Positions 27,598-36,646 of a DNA stretch of 64,000 nucleotides are shown piece after piece. Source of the DNA: Gillisella vitis (GTDB taxonomy: Bacteria > Pseudomonadota > Alphaproteobacteria > Rhizobiales > Rhizobiaceae); assembly GCF_021559775.1 (NCBI RefSeq), contig NZ_CP056048.1, positions 558,001 through 622,000 of the forward strand, given 5' to 3'. The translations under genes and the position numbers were made by a program. The notes below the pieces were generated by a model, which searched no databases, was not told the origin of the DNA, and worked only from the letters and a program-made list of their open reading frames with translations. Each line of letters opens with the position of its first letter. Position 1 is the stretch's first letter.

Positions 27598-28539
27598 ATG
27601 ACCCAACTGGTTTTCAAGGGATGCATTCCCGCTCTGATGACGCCTTGCAAAGCGGACCGAACCCCCGATTTCGATGGGCTGGTTCGCAAGGGCAAAGAGC
27701 TTGTCGGTCTTGGCATGTCGGGCGTGGTCTATTGCGGATCGATGGGTGATTGGCCGCTGCTGAGCGATGAAGAGCGCCAGGAAGGTGTGCGCCGGCTGGT
27801 TGAGGCCGGTGTGCCGACCGTGGTTGGAACCGGCGCGATCAACACCCGCTCAGCCGTCAGCCATGCGGCCCATGCGGCGAAAGTCGGGGCAAGCGGGTTG
27901 ATGGTCATTCCACGGGTTCTGTCGCGCGGCTCTTCGATTGCCGCCCAGCGCGACCATTTTTCAGCTGTTCTTGAGGCGGGCAAGGATTTGCCTTCGGTGA
28001 TCTATAACAGCCCCTATTACGGCTTTGCGACGCGCGCTGACCTGTTCTTCCAGCTGCGCGCCCGCTTTTCCAACCTGATTGGTTTCAAGGAGTTCGGTGG
28101 CAAGGGCGATATGACCTATGCGGCCGAAAACATCACCTCCGGCGACGATGGCTTGATCCTGATGGTCGGCGTCGATACCGGCGTCTATCATGGCTTCGTC
28201 AATTGCGGTGCGGCTGGCGCAATCACCGGGATCGGCAATGCGCTGCCAAAAGAGGTTTTGCACCTGATGGCCCTTTCCAAAGAGGCGGCCAAGGGCGACC
28301 CACGGGCGCGCCGCGAGGCCAAGGAGTTGGAAGAGGCGCTGATGGTGCTCTCGACCTATGACGAAGGCCCGGACCTGGTGCTGCACTATAAATATCTCAT
28401 GGTCCTGAATGGCGAGACCGAATATACGCTGCATTTCAACGAGACAGACGCTTTGAGTTCCTCGCAACGCGCCCATCTGGAAAATCAGTATGCGCTGTTC
28501 AAGTCCTGGTACGAAGCCCGCTACCCCAGCCAGCGGTGA
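27598..28539 (+). CDS. DapA-family aldolase/lyase (dihydrodipicolinate-synthase-like)
   Basis: A class I aldolase-fold TIM barrel. The Schiff-base Lys 164 is in LIGFKEFGG and the proton-relay Tyr is in VIYNSPYYG. The G-S-M-G-D-W motif (VYCGSMGDWPLLS) replaces the GTTGE phosphate/carboxylate loop of true DapA, so a catabolic keto-acid aldolase or deaminase is more likely than lysine biosynthesis. 313 residues; GGGAGAG sits 6 nt before the ATG. The downstream neighbour is an alpha-mannosidase on the opposite strand. Possible roles include 2-keto-3-deoxy-sugar acid cleavage or hydroxyproline-derived pyrroline carboxylate deamination; not resolved. Confidence 0.85.
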   Translation: MTQLVFKGCIPALMTPCKADRTPDFDGLVRKGKELVGLGMSGVVYCGSMGDWPLLSDEERQEGVRRLVEAGVPTVVGTGAINTRSAVSHAAHAAKVGASGLMVIPRVLSRGSSIAAQRDHFSAVLEAGKDLPSVIYNSPYYGFATRADLFFQLRARFSNLIGFKEFGGKGDMTYAAENITSGDDGLILMVGVDTGVYHGFVNCGAAGAITGIGNALPKEVLHLMALSKEAAKGDPRARREAKELEEALMVLSTYDEGPDLVLHYKYLMVLNGETEYTLHFNETDALSSSQRAHLENQYALFKSWYEARYPSQR

Positions 28540-28568
28540 GGGTTTGCTTTAGAGTTTGACGCAGCAAC

Positions 28569-31500
28569 CTATCTGTAGAGTTTCAGCGTCAGAATTTCGA
28601 AGGGCTGGAAGGCAAGATCCAGCCCTTTTTCGTTAATGTCTACCGCCACCGGATTTTCCTCAAGCAGATCGACGAGGGCGGCATGGGTGATCCCGTTGTC
28701 GAGTTTAATCCGCGCGTGACGCTGGCTTCCGGTGGTTTCCCAGAGGCGTAAGATATAGCCATCGCCCGCCTCGGCCTGCTTCACCGCTTCTAGCGTAATG
28801 CCATCTGTTTCTATCGACAGTAGTGGCGGCGCTTGATCTCCTGATACAACATTAGCCTTTCCGGTCGCAACGATCTGCAAAGGCATGTTGAAATCTTCGG
28901 CGGCATCATGCACCACGGCCTTGTCGCCATCATGCAGCAAAAAGGCGTAGCGCAGGCGATGCTCGCCCTGGTCGGCCTCCGGCCATGGATAGGTTGGCGA
29001 GCGCAGCAGGGTCAGGCGAATATCGCTGCCCTTTGCGTCATAGCCATATTTGCAATCGTTGAGGAAGGCGATGCCGAAATCCGGTTCGCTGACATCAATC
29101 CAGCGCTGCATGGAGCATTCGAACCGGGCGCGGTCCCAGGAGGTGTTGCGGTGCGTGGCCCGGCGGACATGACCGAACTGGATTTCCGCATCAATTGACG
29201 CCGTGTTGAGCGCCATCGGGAAGCCGGTTTTGACCAGCGTATTGTGCTCATGCCAGTCGATGAACGTATCGAATTCCAGCTTCCTGCTGTCGGCCTCAAG
29301 AGAGACGACCTGGACAATGCGTGACGTCTCATAGCGCCATTCGAACCGGATTGCGGTGCGTAAAGGCCCGGTTTCGACGATTTCGGCACTGACGAGATCG
29401 TCGATCTCGAAAATCTGGTCTTCGAAATCGCTATCGATATCCCAGGCATCATATTCTGCGGGCATGTCCCGGAAGGCCTGGAGGCGATTGGCGGTGTGGC
29501 CGGGCTTCAAGACATGGCGGTCTCGCACCTTGTCATGTAGTGACAGGATGCGACCTTTGGTGTCGAACACCACATCCAGAAAGCGGTTGGCAAGCCGAAA
29601 TGGTTCAACCTCAACGGCACCAGGCGGTGTCGGGCCGCAGGGCAGGGCGGCGGACAAGGACAGCGGCGGCACGTTTTCCAGCCGGACGGCGTGGGCTTTT
29701 GATCCATCGGCCAGAACCAGGGTCTGTCCCGAGGCATGAGGTTGATGGGTCAGAGCCAGACCGGCGCGATTGCGACCGGTCACATTCAACACGGCATCGC
29801 TGCCATGGGTCGGCAGCAACGCCATCAGTTCGGCACGCAGGGTTTCCGCCTCGGCAAATAGCCTGAAGTAATCCCGGTCACTGTCTTCATAGACCGCGCC
29901 AATCGACGATCCCGGCAATATATCGTGGAATTGGTTGAGCATGACGATATCCCAAAGGTCGCGCAATCGCTGTGTGGGATAGGCATGACCTGCCTGCCGC
30001 TCCGCCATCACCGCCAGCGTCTCCAATTCCCGAAGCGCGATTTCGGCTTTGCGGTTAAACCGCTTGTTCTTGGCGACGGAGGTCAGCGTGCCACGATGGA
30101 ATTCCAGGTAAAGCTCGCCGACCCAGACGGGGTATTGATCCGGATGCGCCTGCATGTCCGCAATCAGCCGCTCGAAGAAGGGCCGCATCTGTCCGTGTTC
30201 GACCTTCGGGCAACCGGGTATGCCGCGCTCCATCCGGCGGATGTTCTGGAGCATTTCGCGGGTTGGGCCACCGCCGCCATCGCCATGGCCATAGACCAGA
30301 AACAGTTCCTTACCCAGCCGTTGTTGGCCGTGGCGTTTCCAGGTTCCCATCACATGTGTCGGCTTCAGGTTGGGGCAGTAGGTGGTGTTGATCAGCTTGG
30401 AATCATAGGGCTGGGTGGTCAGGAAGTAGGCGACCACCTTGCTGCCATCAATGCCCTGCCAGAACAGCTTGTCGTCCGGCATCCGGTTGGTGTCGTTCCA
30501 CGACAGTTTATGGGTGATGAAACTGTCGAGGCCGGATTTGCGCATCAATTGCGGTAGGGCTGCCGAATAGCCGAATGTGTCCGGCAACCAGACCATGCGT
30601 GGCTCGACGCCAAAGGTTTTGCGATGATAGGCGACGCCATAGAGGATGTGGCGCACCAGCGCCTCGCCACCGGCAATATTGACATCCGGCTCCAGCCACA
30701 GCGCCCCTTCAATTTCAAATCGACCGGTCGTCACATGGGCGCGGATACGCTCGAACAGTTGCGGATAGTCGTCAGCCAGATAGTCCAGCAGCACGCATTG
30801 GTTATACATGAAGCGGTAGTCGGGAAACTCCTCCATCAGGGCAAGGGCGGTTGCCATGGATCGCGCCATCTTCTGCCGGGTTTCGCGCACCCGCCAAAGC
30901 CAGGCGACATCAATATGGGTGTGGCCGGTTGCCACCACGACCGGCTTTTCCTCGAAATCAACGGCAGTGTAGATGGCCGCCGTGATGGCCCGTGCCTTGG
31001 CAAGGGAGGCCTTGAACCTGTTCTCATTGCCCTTTCGAAAATCCACGGCGTTGATGGCATCGTCCAGCGTGCGCAGAATGAAATGGCGACGCGGATCGTC
31101 TTCTGCCAGCAGGCGGGCCACGTCCAGCGGCACGCGCATGTCGTAATAGGCCTCCTCAACCTCCAGATCATGGTGATGTAGGCTGACGGCAAAGCCGAGT
31201 TGCCGCCGATCCTCAATCGTCCCCGCTTCGATCAGGATGTCGAAACTCTGACCGGCCTGGGCAGACGGTGACAGCAGGAATTCGCGGTGGTTGGCATCGC
31301 CGCCCTGGGTGATTGTCCCATCGATCCGCACCAGGCATTGCGGATCGCTACGGCCCATGACATTGCCAAACGCCGCCTCGATGCGTCCGACAATCCGTTG
31401 CCCATCCACGCCGTGGGGCAGGGTGGTGTTGCCGCCGAACCAGTAATAGCCATCCGGTTCGCCCCAGATATGGTCAGGCGTCACCGCCACCCAATGCGCG

Positions 31501-31637
31501 CGGCTTTCGCTCAGCACGCTTGCACGCTCGTCATAATGTGCGGCTCGAAACCGCAGTGGCACCGAAACACCGATGGGTTGAAAGATAAGATCGGCCAATC
31601 GGGCGAGCAGGCTATCGAGCTTTCGTATGGTTTTCAT
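28569..31637 (-). CDS. Alpha-mannosidase, glycoside hydrolase family 38
   Basis: Zinc-dependent retaining alpha-mannosidase. An N-terminal ancillary beta domain (about residues 1-240) precedes the catalytic domain with the metal-site motif GHTHIDVAWLWRVRETR and nucleophile Asp 353 in VWLPDTFGYSA, then NQFHDILPGSSIGAVYED and large C-terminal beta-sandwich domains. 1,022 residues is the usual size of bacterial class-II GH38 enzymes. No signal peptide is visible, so it acts in the cytoplasm on imported oligosaccharides or glycosides. It lies 65 nt after a Gfo/Idh/MocA gene on the same strand, divergent from a sugar ABC importer operon that probably supplies the substrate. Confidence 0.93.
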   Translation of the reverse strand: MKTIRKLDSLLARLADLIFQPIGVSVPLRFRAAHYDERASVLSESRAHWVAVTPDHIWGEPDGYYWFGGNTTLPHGVDGQRIVGRIEAAFGNVMGRSDPQCLVRIDGTITQGGDANHREFLLSPSAQAGQSFDILIEAGTIEDRRQLGFAVSLHHHDLEVEEAYYDMRVPLDVARLLAEDDPRRHFILRTLDDAINAVDFRKGNENRFKASLAKARAITAAIYTAVDFEEKPVVVATGHTHIDVAWLWRVRETRQKMARSMATALALMEEFPDYRFMYNQCVLLDYLADDYPQLFERIRAHVTTGRFEIEGALWLEPDVNIAGGEALVRHILYGVAYHRKTFGVEPRMVWLPDTFGYSAALPQLMRKSGLDSFITHKLSWNDTNRMPDDKLFWQGIDGSKVVAYFLTTQPYDSKLINTTYCPNLKPTHVMGTWKRHGQQRLGKELFLVYGHGDGGGGPTREMLQNIRRMERGIPGCPKVEHGQMRPFFERLIADMQAHPDQYPVWVGELYLEFHRGTLTSVAKNKRFNRKAEIALRELETLAVMAERQAGHAYPTQRLRDLWDIVMLNQFHDILPGSSIGAVYEDSDRDYFRLFAEAETLRAELMALLPTHGSDAVLNVTGRNRAGLALTHQPHASGQTLVLADGSKAHAVRLENVPPLSLSAALPCGPTPPGAVEVEPFRLANRFLDVVFDTKGRILSLHDKVRDRHVLKPGHTANRLQAFRDMPAEYDAWDIDSDFEDQIFEIDDLVSAEIVETGPLRTAIRFEWRYETSRIVQVVSLEADSRKLEFDTFIDWHEHNTLVKTGFPMALNTASIDAEIQFGHVRRATHRNTSWDRARFECSMQRWIDVSEPDFGIAFLNDCKYGYDAKGSDIRLTLLRSPTYPWPEADQGEHRLRYAFLLHDGDKAVVHDAAEDFNMPLQIVATGKANVVSGDQAPPLLSIETDGITLEAVKQAEAGDGYILRLWETTGSQRHARIKLDNGITHAALVDLLEENPVAVDINEKGLDLAFQPFEILTLKLYR

Positions 31638-31702
31638 GGTGGCGTCTGTATCCGATGTTGTTCTGCTGGCCTGAGGCGTGCGGTGCCTTTGTCCTATCGA
31701 TT

Positions 31703-32968
31703 TTAAGCCATCGGCTCCAGAAGGCCGATTCCTTCATCCTCACCCCAGACATCGGCAACAGTGACGGGTTTGCCGCTGCGGCTGCTTTCCAGCGCGGCAA
31801 TCCCGCACAGAACCGACATGGCGCCAGCCCTTGCGCCAGCGCGCTGGCGCAATTCGTCATTCATGCCGGGCTTCAGCAGCATATTGCGCAGCCGGTCGTC
31901 GCCGCCGTAATGGCCGCCGGAGGAATGCGGCACCCAGATGCGCTCGACCTCGCCGAAATTGCGCATCAGCACGATTTCATCGGCTGGCGGCTCGGTCCAG
32001 GGCTGTTTTTCATATTGGCGAAGCTCGATACGCCCCTTGTGGCCATTGAAGGCAATATGGTGGCCCTCAATCGGCATATAGGTATTGAGGGAATAGGAGA
32101 CATGGACACCGTTCTTGTAACGGATATTGGTGACCATGGTGTCGGGAATGTCGATATCCTCCCGGTAGACGCAGGCATCGCGGACATAGCCATCTTGCTT
32201 GGATGGCGCTTCGTAAAGGGCTTCCAGCAGGGGTTCCTTGCGCATGTCGAAATAATGATCGCATTGCTGCGCATGGGGACAGGTGCGACAGCGCTCGCCG
32301 CGAAACGGCCCATTGCGACCGTAATGTTTCAGGTCGGCAAAAGCGGAGACCAGATCCGGGTCCGAATCAAGATACCAGTTCAGGAGATCGAAATGATGGG
32401 TGGCCTTGTGGACGAACAGACTGCCGGAATTCTCCGTATAGGCATGCCAGCGGCGGAAATAGTCGGCGCCGTGGCTGGTGTTGAGGTACCAATGGAAATC
32501 GACAGAGGTGACGTCGCCGATGACGCCTGAATTCAGCAATTCCTTGATGCGGGCGGCGGTCGGCGCAAAACGATAGTTGAAGGAGACATCCAGCCGCCGC
32601 CCGGTGCGCTTTTCGGCATGCAGGATGCGCTTGATCTTGGCGGCGGTGGTGGTCATCGGCTTTTCGCTGATCACGTCGGCACCCGCCTCCATTGCCTTGA
32701 CGATCAACTCGTCATGGGTGTTGTCACGGGTACAGACAATCACCAGATCCGGCTTTTCAACGGCCAGCATCTGGTCGAAATCCAGGTAGATCGGCACCGA
32801 GGAGCCGATATGGGCTTGCGATTGTTCGGCGCGCAATCCGTTCAGGTCGCAGATTGCCACCAGCTCGACTTGGTCGCCCCAGCGCTCGACAATATCGCGG
32901 CCCCACATGGTCGTTCCTCGATGCCCGGCTCCCACCAGGGCAAAGCGTCTCTTGCGTATGACTTGCAT
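31703..32968 (-). CDS. Gfo/Idh/MocA-family oxidoreductase with a Cys-rich insertion
   Basis: A 421-residue NAD(P)-dependent dehydrogenase-type protein. Rossmann start FALVGAGHRGTTMWG, family motif ISEKPMTTT with the EKP Lys, then HKATHHFDLLNWYL. Unusual for the family is an insertion with CRTCPHAQQCDHY (CxxCxxxxxxC, about residues 220-235) that could bind a metal or an iron-sulphur cluster. ATG follows AAGGAGG by 6 nt. It heads a two-gene unit with the GH38 mannosidase and is divergent from the ABC importer operon. Oxidation of a mannoside before hydrolysis, as in 3-keto-glycoside pathways, is a possible role, but this is inference. Confidence 0.88.
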   Translation of the reverse strand: MQVIRKRRFALVGAGHRGTTMWGRDIVERWGDQVELVAICDLNGLRAEQSQAHIGSSVPIYLDFDQMLAVEKPDLVIVCTRDNTHDELIVKAMEAGADVISEKPMTTTAAKIKRILHAEKRTGRRLDVSFNYRFAPTAARIKELLNSGVIGDVTSVDFHWYLNTSHGADYFRRWHAYTENSGSLFVHKATHHFDLLNWYLDSDPDLVSAFADLKHYGRNGPFRGERCRTCPHAQQCDHYFDMRKEPLLEALYEAPSKQDGYVRDACVYREDIDIPDTMVTNIRYKNGVHVSYSLNTYMPIEGHHIAFNGHKGRIELRQYEKQPWTEPPADEIVLMRNFGEVERIWVPHSSGGHYGGDDRLRNMLLKPGMNDELRQRAGARAGAMSVLCGIAALESSRSGKPVTVADVWGEDEGIGLLEPMA

Positions 32969-33223
32969 GCCATCCTCCTTGGCTACAGCCGTGGTGTCCT
33001 GCAGGCGCTATCACGCCGTCTCCGGCGGACAGGGCGCCCACAAACCTCCTCCATGGGCTGCGTGGTTGTTCAAGACTCAATCATGGTGTCAGGGCCGGTT
33101 TTTTGCACGAGAGTGCCAAGGAATTCGGCGCGCAACACTCCCTCCAAGGGCTCGCGCGCTTCTGGCCGCCTCCACTCTTTTGGTGATGATGCAAAATCAT
33201 TTCCTTCGATCCGACTTAACTGC

Positions 33224-33235
33224 TATGCTAGCATA
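33224..33235. promoter_or_regulatory. Palindrome TATGCTAGCATA in the divergent promoter region
   Basis: The 522-bp gap between the divergent dehydrogenase and the ABC operon contains this perfect 12-bp palindrome, 256 bp from one start and 256 bp from the other. It is a candidate operator for the locus; no regulator gene lies inside this cluster. The rest of the gap is AT-rich near 33360, likely promoter DNA, with nothing else recognisable. Confidence 0.35.
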
Positions 33236-33490
33236 TCATTTGCCGTTGTCATGCTGAGATTGTTTGTCGGCATGAAATTTTCACGGCTTGACAGGCGGTG
33301 GAAACATCGACAATTTGTAAAAGAAATGCCGGTGTTTCGGGAGATATCAGCGGCTTGGATAGTGTATATAAATAGAGGGCATGAAAATTTTTTCATTTCC
33401 TTGCGTTGACTGTTCTGTAACCTCGGGAGGGAGGTTCTGGTCATAACGCAAGCGATTTGAATTCATCTGGATACTGGGGAGGAGACCAGA

Positions 33491-34774
33491 ATGATGACAA
33501 AATTCAGCAGACGAACCGTGCTTGCTGGCATGGGTCTGACGATGCCGCTGATCTGCATGGGTGCAGTTGGCGCAAGAGCGGCCACGAACCTGCGGTTTTT
33601 GTGGTGGGGCTCCAAGGAGCGCAACGACCGAACCTTCAAGGTCATCGAAGCCTATAAGGCCAAGAACAGCGGCACGGCCATCGATGGCGAGTCTTTTGGC
33701 TGGGACAATTACTGGACACGTCTGGCCACCCAGACGGCGGGCGGCAATGCGCCCGACCTGATCCAGATGGATTACCGTTATATTTTTGAATATGCGCGGC
33801 GCGGTACGCTGCTTGATCTGACGCCCTATATGGGAAAAACGCTGAAAATCGACGATTTCGGTGCCGCTAATATCGATGCCGGCAAGGTTGGCGGCAAGCT
33901 CTACGGCGTCAATCTCGGCGTCAATTCCGTCACTGCACTTGTCAATAAGGCGGCTTGGCAGGAAACCGGCGTCGACACGCTCCATGAAGGCATGACCTGG
34001 GAAGAATTCGGCGAGGCCTGCGCCAAGGTGTCTTCTGCCAAAAAACGCCGGGGCTTTTATGGAACGCAGGACGGCAGCGTCGGCGAAAGCAATCTGGAAT
34101 GCTGGCTGCGTCAGCGCGGCAAGGCGCTTTATACGGCGGATGGCACCATTGGTTTCGACCAGGGCGATATAACCGAATGGTTCAAATTCTGGGCCTGGAT
34201 GCGTAAGATCAAGGCCTGCGTGCCAGCCGATATCCAGGCGCTCGACCAGCTCAATGTCGAAAACAATATGGTGACATTGAACAAGGCGGCCGTTGGCTTC
34301 GTCAATTCAAATCAGTTCATTGCCTTCCAGGCTGTCAACAAGGACCCCTTGACCCTGATGAGCTATCCCGAAACCAAGGGTGGCAAGCCTGGGCATTATC
34401 TGAAGCCCTCTATGCTGATTTCGGTCTCCGCCGCATCCGCCAACAAGGATGCTGCCGTCGATTTCGTCAATTTCCTGGTCGAGGATAAAGATGCGGCGCT
34501 GGCGCTCGGGATCGAGCGGGGCATTCCGGCATCGACGACCATGCGCGAGGCCCTGGAGCCGACGCTGAACGACCAGTCCAAGGAAATTCTTGACTATATC
34601 GCCCGGCTGACGCCGCATGTCGGTCCGCTTCCGCCGCCGCCGCCAAATGGCGCGGGTGAAAACCAGATGTTGATCAAGAAGATCGGCGAAGAAGTCGGCT
34701 TTGGGCGTCTTTCTCCGGAAGACGGCGCGGCGAAATTCGTCGATCAGGCGGCTGCCAATCTGAAACGGGGTTGA
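33491..34774 (+). CDS. Sugar ABC transporter substrate-binding protein, Tat-type signal
   Basis: Periplasmic binding protein of the CUT1 (MalE-like, SBP family 1) importers. The N-terminus FSRRTVLAGMG is a twin-arginine signal, with cleavage expected near GARA-ATN, and the mature protein begins NLRFLWWGS. The following two permease genes and a downstream MsmK/UgpC-type ATPase complete the importer. Start at 33491 (or the adjacent ATG 33494) after a strong GGGGAGGAG. 427 residues. Expected substrate is a di- or oligosaccharide or glycoside; the GH38 neighbour hints at mannosides. Confidence 0.92.
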   Translation: MMTKFSRRTVLAGMGLTMPLICMGAVGARAATNLRFLWWGSKERNDRTFKVIEAYKAKNSGTAIDGESFGWDNYWTRLATQTAGGNAPDLIQMDYRYIFEYARRGTLLDLTPYMGKTLKIDDFGAANIDAGKVGGKLYGVNLGVNSVTALVNKAAWQETGVDTLHEGMTWEEFGEACAKVSSAKKRRGFYGTQDGSVGESNLECWLRQRGKALYTADGTIGFDQGDITEWFKFWAWMRKIKACVPADIQALDQLNVENNMVTLNKAAVGFVNSNQFIAFQAVNKDPLTLMSYPETKGGKPGHYLKPSMLISVSAASANKDAAVDFVNFLVEDKDAALALGIERGIPASTTMREALEPTLNDQSKEILDYIARLTPHVGPLPPPPPNGAGENQMLIKKIGEEVGFGRLSPEDGAAKFVDQAAANLKRG

Positions 34775-34778
34775 AACC

Positions 34779-35744
34779 GTGAACACTACTCGCGATGGAA
34801 TGGCCGGCACCTCTGGTGCCGCGCCAGTGATGCAGCCTATCTCGACACCGTCGCCGTTCAGGGCCAGTCTGGCGCGCAACGCGCCGGGCTATCTATTTCT
34901 CCTGCCTTGGTTCATCGGCTTTTTCGTACTCACGCTCGGCCCGGCCCTGTTTTCCTTCTGGCTGTCGCTGACCGATTATAATCTGCTGCAATCGCCTAAT
35001 GTGGTCGGTCTGGACAATTACATCCGCATCGCCACCGCTGACGAAAAATTCATGTCCTCCATGCGGGTGACGCTGGTTTATGTGGTGCTGTCGGTGCCGC
35101 TGAAACTGACCTTCGCCTTGCTGGTTGCCCTGCTGCTCAACAAGGGTATTCGCGGCCTGCCGCTCTACCGGGCGGTTTTCTACCTGCCATCGCTTCTGGG
35201 CTCCAGCGTTGCCATCGCGGTGGTCTGGCGGCAATTGTTCGATGGCGACGGGGCGATCAACGTGCTGCTTTGGAATACCTTTGGCATTGAAGGGCCAAGC
35301 TGGATCTCCAATCCCGATTACTCTCTTTATACGCTGGTGATCCTGGCTGTCTGGCAATTCGGCTCGCCGATGATCATCTTTCTGGCTGGCCTTCGGCAGA
35401 TCCCGGTCGATATGTATGAGGCAGCCAGCCTGGATGGGGCTTCCAAAGTGCGGATGTTCTTCAAGATCACCCTGCCTTTGCTGACGCCGGTGATCTTCTT
35501 CAACGCCGTGGTGCAGACCATCGATGCTTTCAAGGCCTTTACGCCAGCCTATGTGATCTCGTCGGGCACTGGTGGACCGATCGATTCCACGCTGTTTTAC
35601 ACGCTCTACCTTTACCAGGAAGCCTTTGGCTATTTCCGGATGGGGTATGCGGCAGCGCTTGCCTGGATCCTGGTGATCATTATCGCGCTGTTCACGGCCT
35701 TCTCTTTCCTGTCCTCGCGCTATTGGGTGCATTACGATGACTGA
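34779..35744 (+). CDS. Sugar ABC transporter permease (MalF/UgpA-type)
   Basis: Inner-membrane permease of the CUT1 importer. Six predicted helices, beginning APGYLFLLPWFIGFFVLTLGPAL, and the EAA loop EAASLDGASKVRMFFKITLPLL that docks the ATPase. The start is GTG 34779, 4 nt after the binding-protein stop with GGGG 8 nt upstream; ATG 34800 is an alternative with a poorer ribosome site. 321 residues. The last 8 nt overlap the next permease. Confidence 0.92.
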   Translation: MNTTRDGMAGTSGAAPVMQPISTPSPFRASLARNAPGYLFLLPWFIGFFVLTLGPALFSFWLSLTDYNLLQSPNVVGLDNYIRIATADEKFMSSMRVTLVYVVLSVPLKLTFALLVALLLNKGIRGLPLYRAVFYLPSLLGSSVAIAVVWRQLFDGDGAINVLLWNTFGIEGPSWISNPDYSLYTLVILAVWQFGSPMIIFLAGLRQIPVDMYEAASLDGASKVRMFFKITLPLLTPVIFFNAVVQTIDAFKAFTPAYVISSGTGGPIDSTLFYTLYLYQEAFGYFRMGYAAALAWILVIIIALFTAFSFLSSRYWVHYDD

Positions 35745-36618
35745 TGCAGCACTTGCTTCCTCCCCGGACATCCCTGCGCAGGAAAAACGGCGCTGGCCGG
35801 TGTCCCTTATCCTGCATATCGTTCTGGCGGCAGCCTCGCTGGTCATGCTCTATCCGCTGTTGTGGATGCTGTCCGGCTCGATCAAGGACCAGAGCGAGAT
35901 CTTCGGCCAGGCCTCACTGATCCCTTCGAAAGTGGATTTCAGCGCCTATATGCGAGGCTGGTTCAGCACCCAGGTCAGTTTCGGCACTTATTTCTGGAAC
36001 TCGTTGGTCATTGCCGTGCTGACCGTGGTGGGCAATCTGTTTTCCTGCTCGCTGGCGGCTTACGCCTTTGCCCGCCTGGAGTTTCGGGGCCGCAATATCT
36101 GGTTCGCGCTGATGCTGGGGACGCTGATGCTGCCGTATCACGTCACACTCATCCCCCAATATATCCTGTTTCTCGAACTGGGATGGGTGAAGACCATTCT
36201 GCCGCTCGTCGTGCCGAAATTCCTGGCGGTCGATGCGTTTTTCATCTTCCTGATGGTGCAGTTCTTCCGTGGTATCCCGCGCGAACTGGACGAGGCGGCA
36301 ATGATGGACGGGTGCAGCCCCTGGCGGATCTATTGGCGGATCATGATGCCGCTCTCCCTGCCGGTGCTAGCAACGGCGGCGATCTTCTCTTTCATCTGGA
36401 GCTGGGACGATTTCTTCGGTCCGCTAATCTACTTGAGCGACATCAACACCTACACGGTGCAACTCGGCCTGCGGTCTTTCGTTGACTCGACCGGCAGTTC
36501 CGACTGGAGCGGGCTGTTTGCCATGTCCAGCCTGTCGCTGGTGCCGATTTTCCTGATTTTCCTGTTTTGCCAACGCCTGCTGATCGACGGCATCGCTACC
36601 GCCGGACTGAAGCGTTGA
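35737..36618 (+). CDS. Sugar ABC transporter permease (MalG/UgpE-type)
   Basis: Second membrane subunit of the CUT1 importer, 293 residues. Typical PLLWMLSGSIKDQSEIF periplasmic region after TM1 and EAA loop ELDEAAMMDGCSPWRIYWRIMMPL. Overlaps the preceding permease by 8 nt, indicating coupled translation, and is followed after 28 nt by a dehydrogenase gene in the same operon. Confidence 0.92.
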   Translation: MTDAALASSPDIPAQEKRRWPVSLILHIVLAAASLVMLYPLLWMLSGSIKDQSEIFGQASLIPSKVDFSAYMRGWFSTQVSFGTYFWNSLVIAVLTVVGNLFSCSLAAYAFARLEFRGRNIWFALMLGTLMLPYHVTLIPQYILFLELGWVKTILPLVVPKFLAVDAFFIFLMVQFFRGIPRELDEAAMMDGCSPWRIYWRIMMPLSLPVLATAAIFSFIWSWDDFFGPLIYLSDINTYTVQLGLRSFVDSTGSSDWSGLFAMSSLSLVPIFLIFLFCQRLLIDGIATAGLKR

Positions 36619-36646
36619 GATGATTTTCTAATAGGAGCTTGCGACG

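Noticed and set aside
27598-28539. Lysine biosynthesis dapA
   Set aside because: The GTTGE-type loop is replaced by GSMGDW and the setting is catabolic, so a different lyase of the same fold is more likely.
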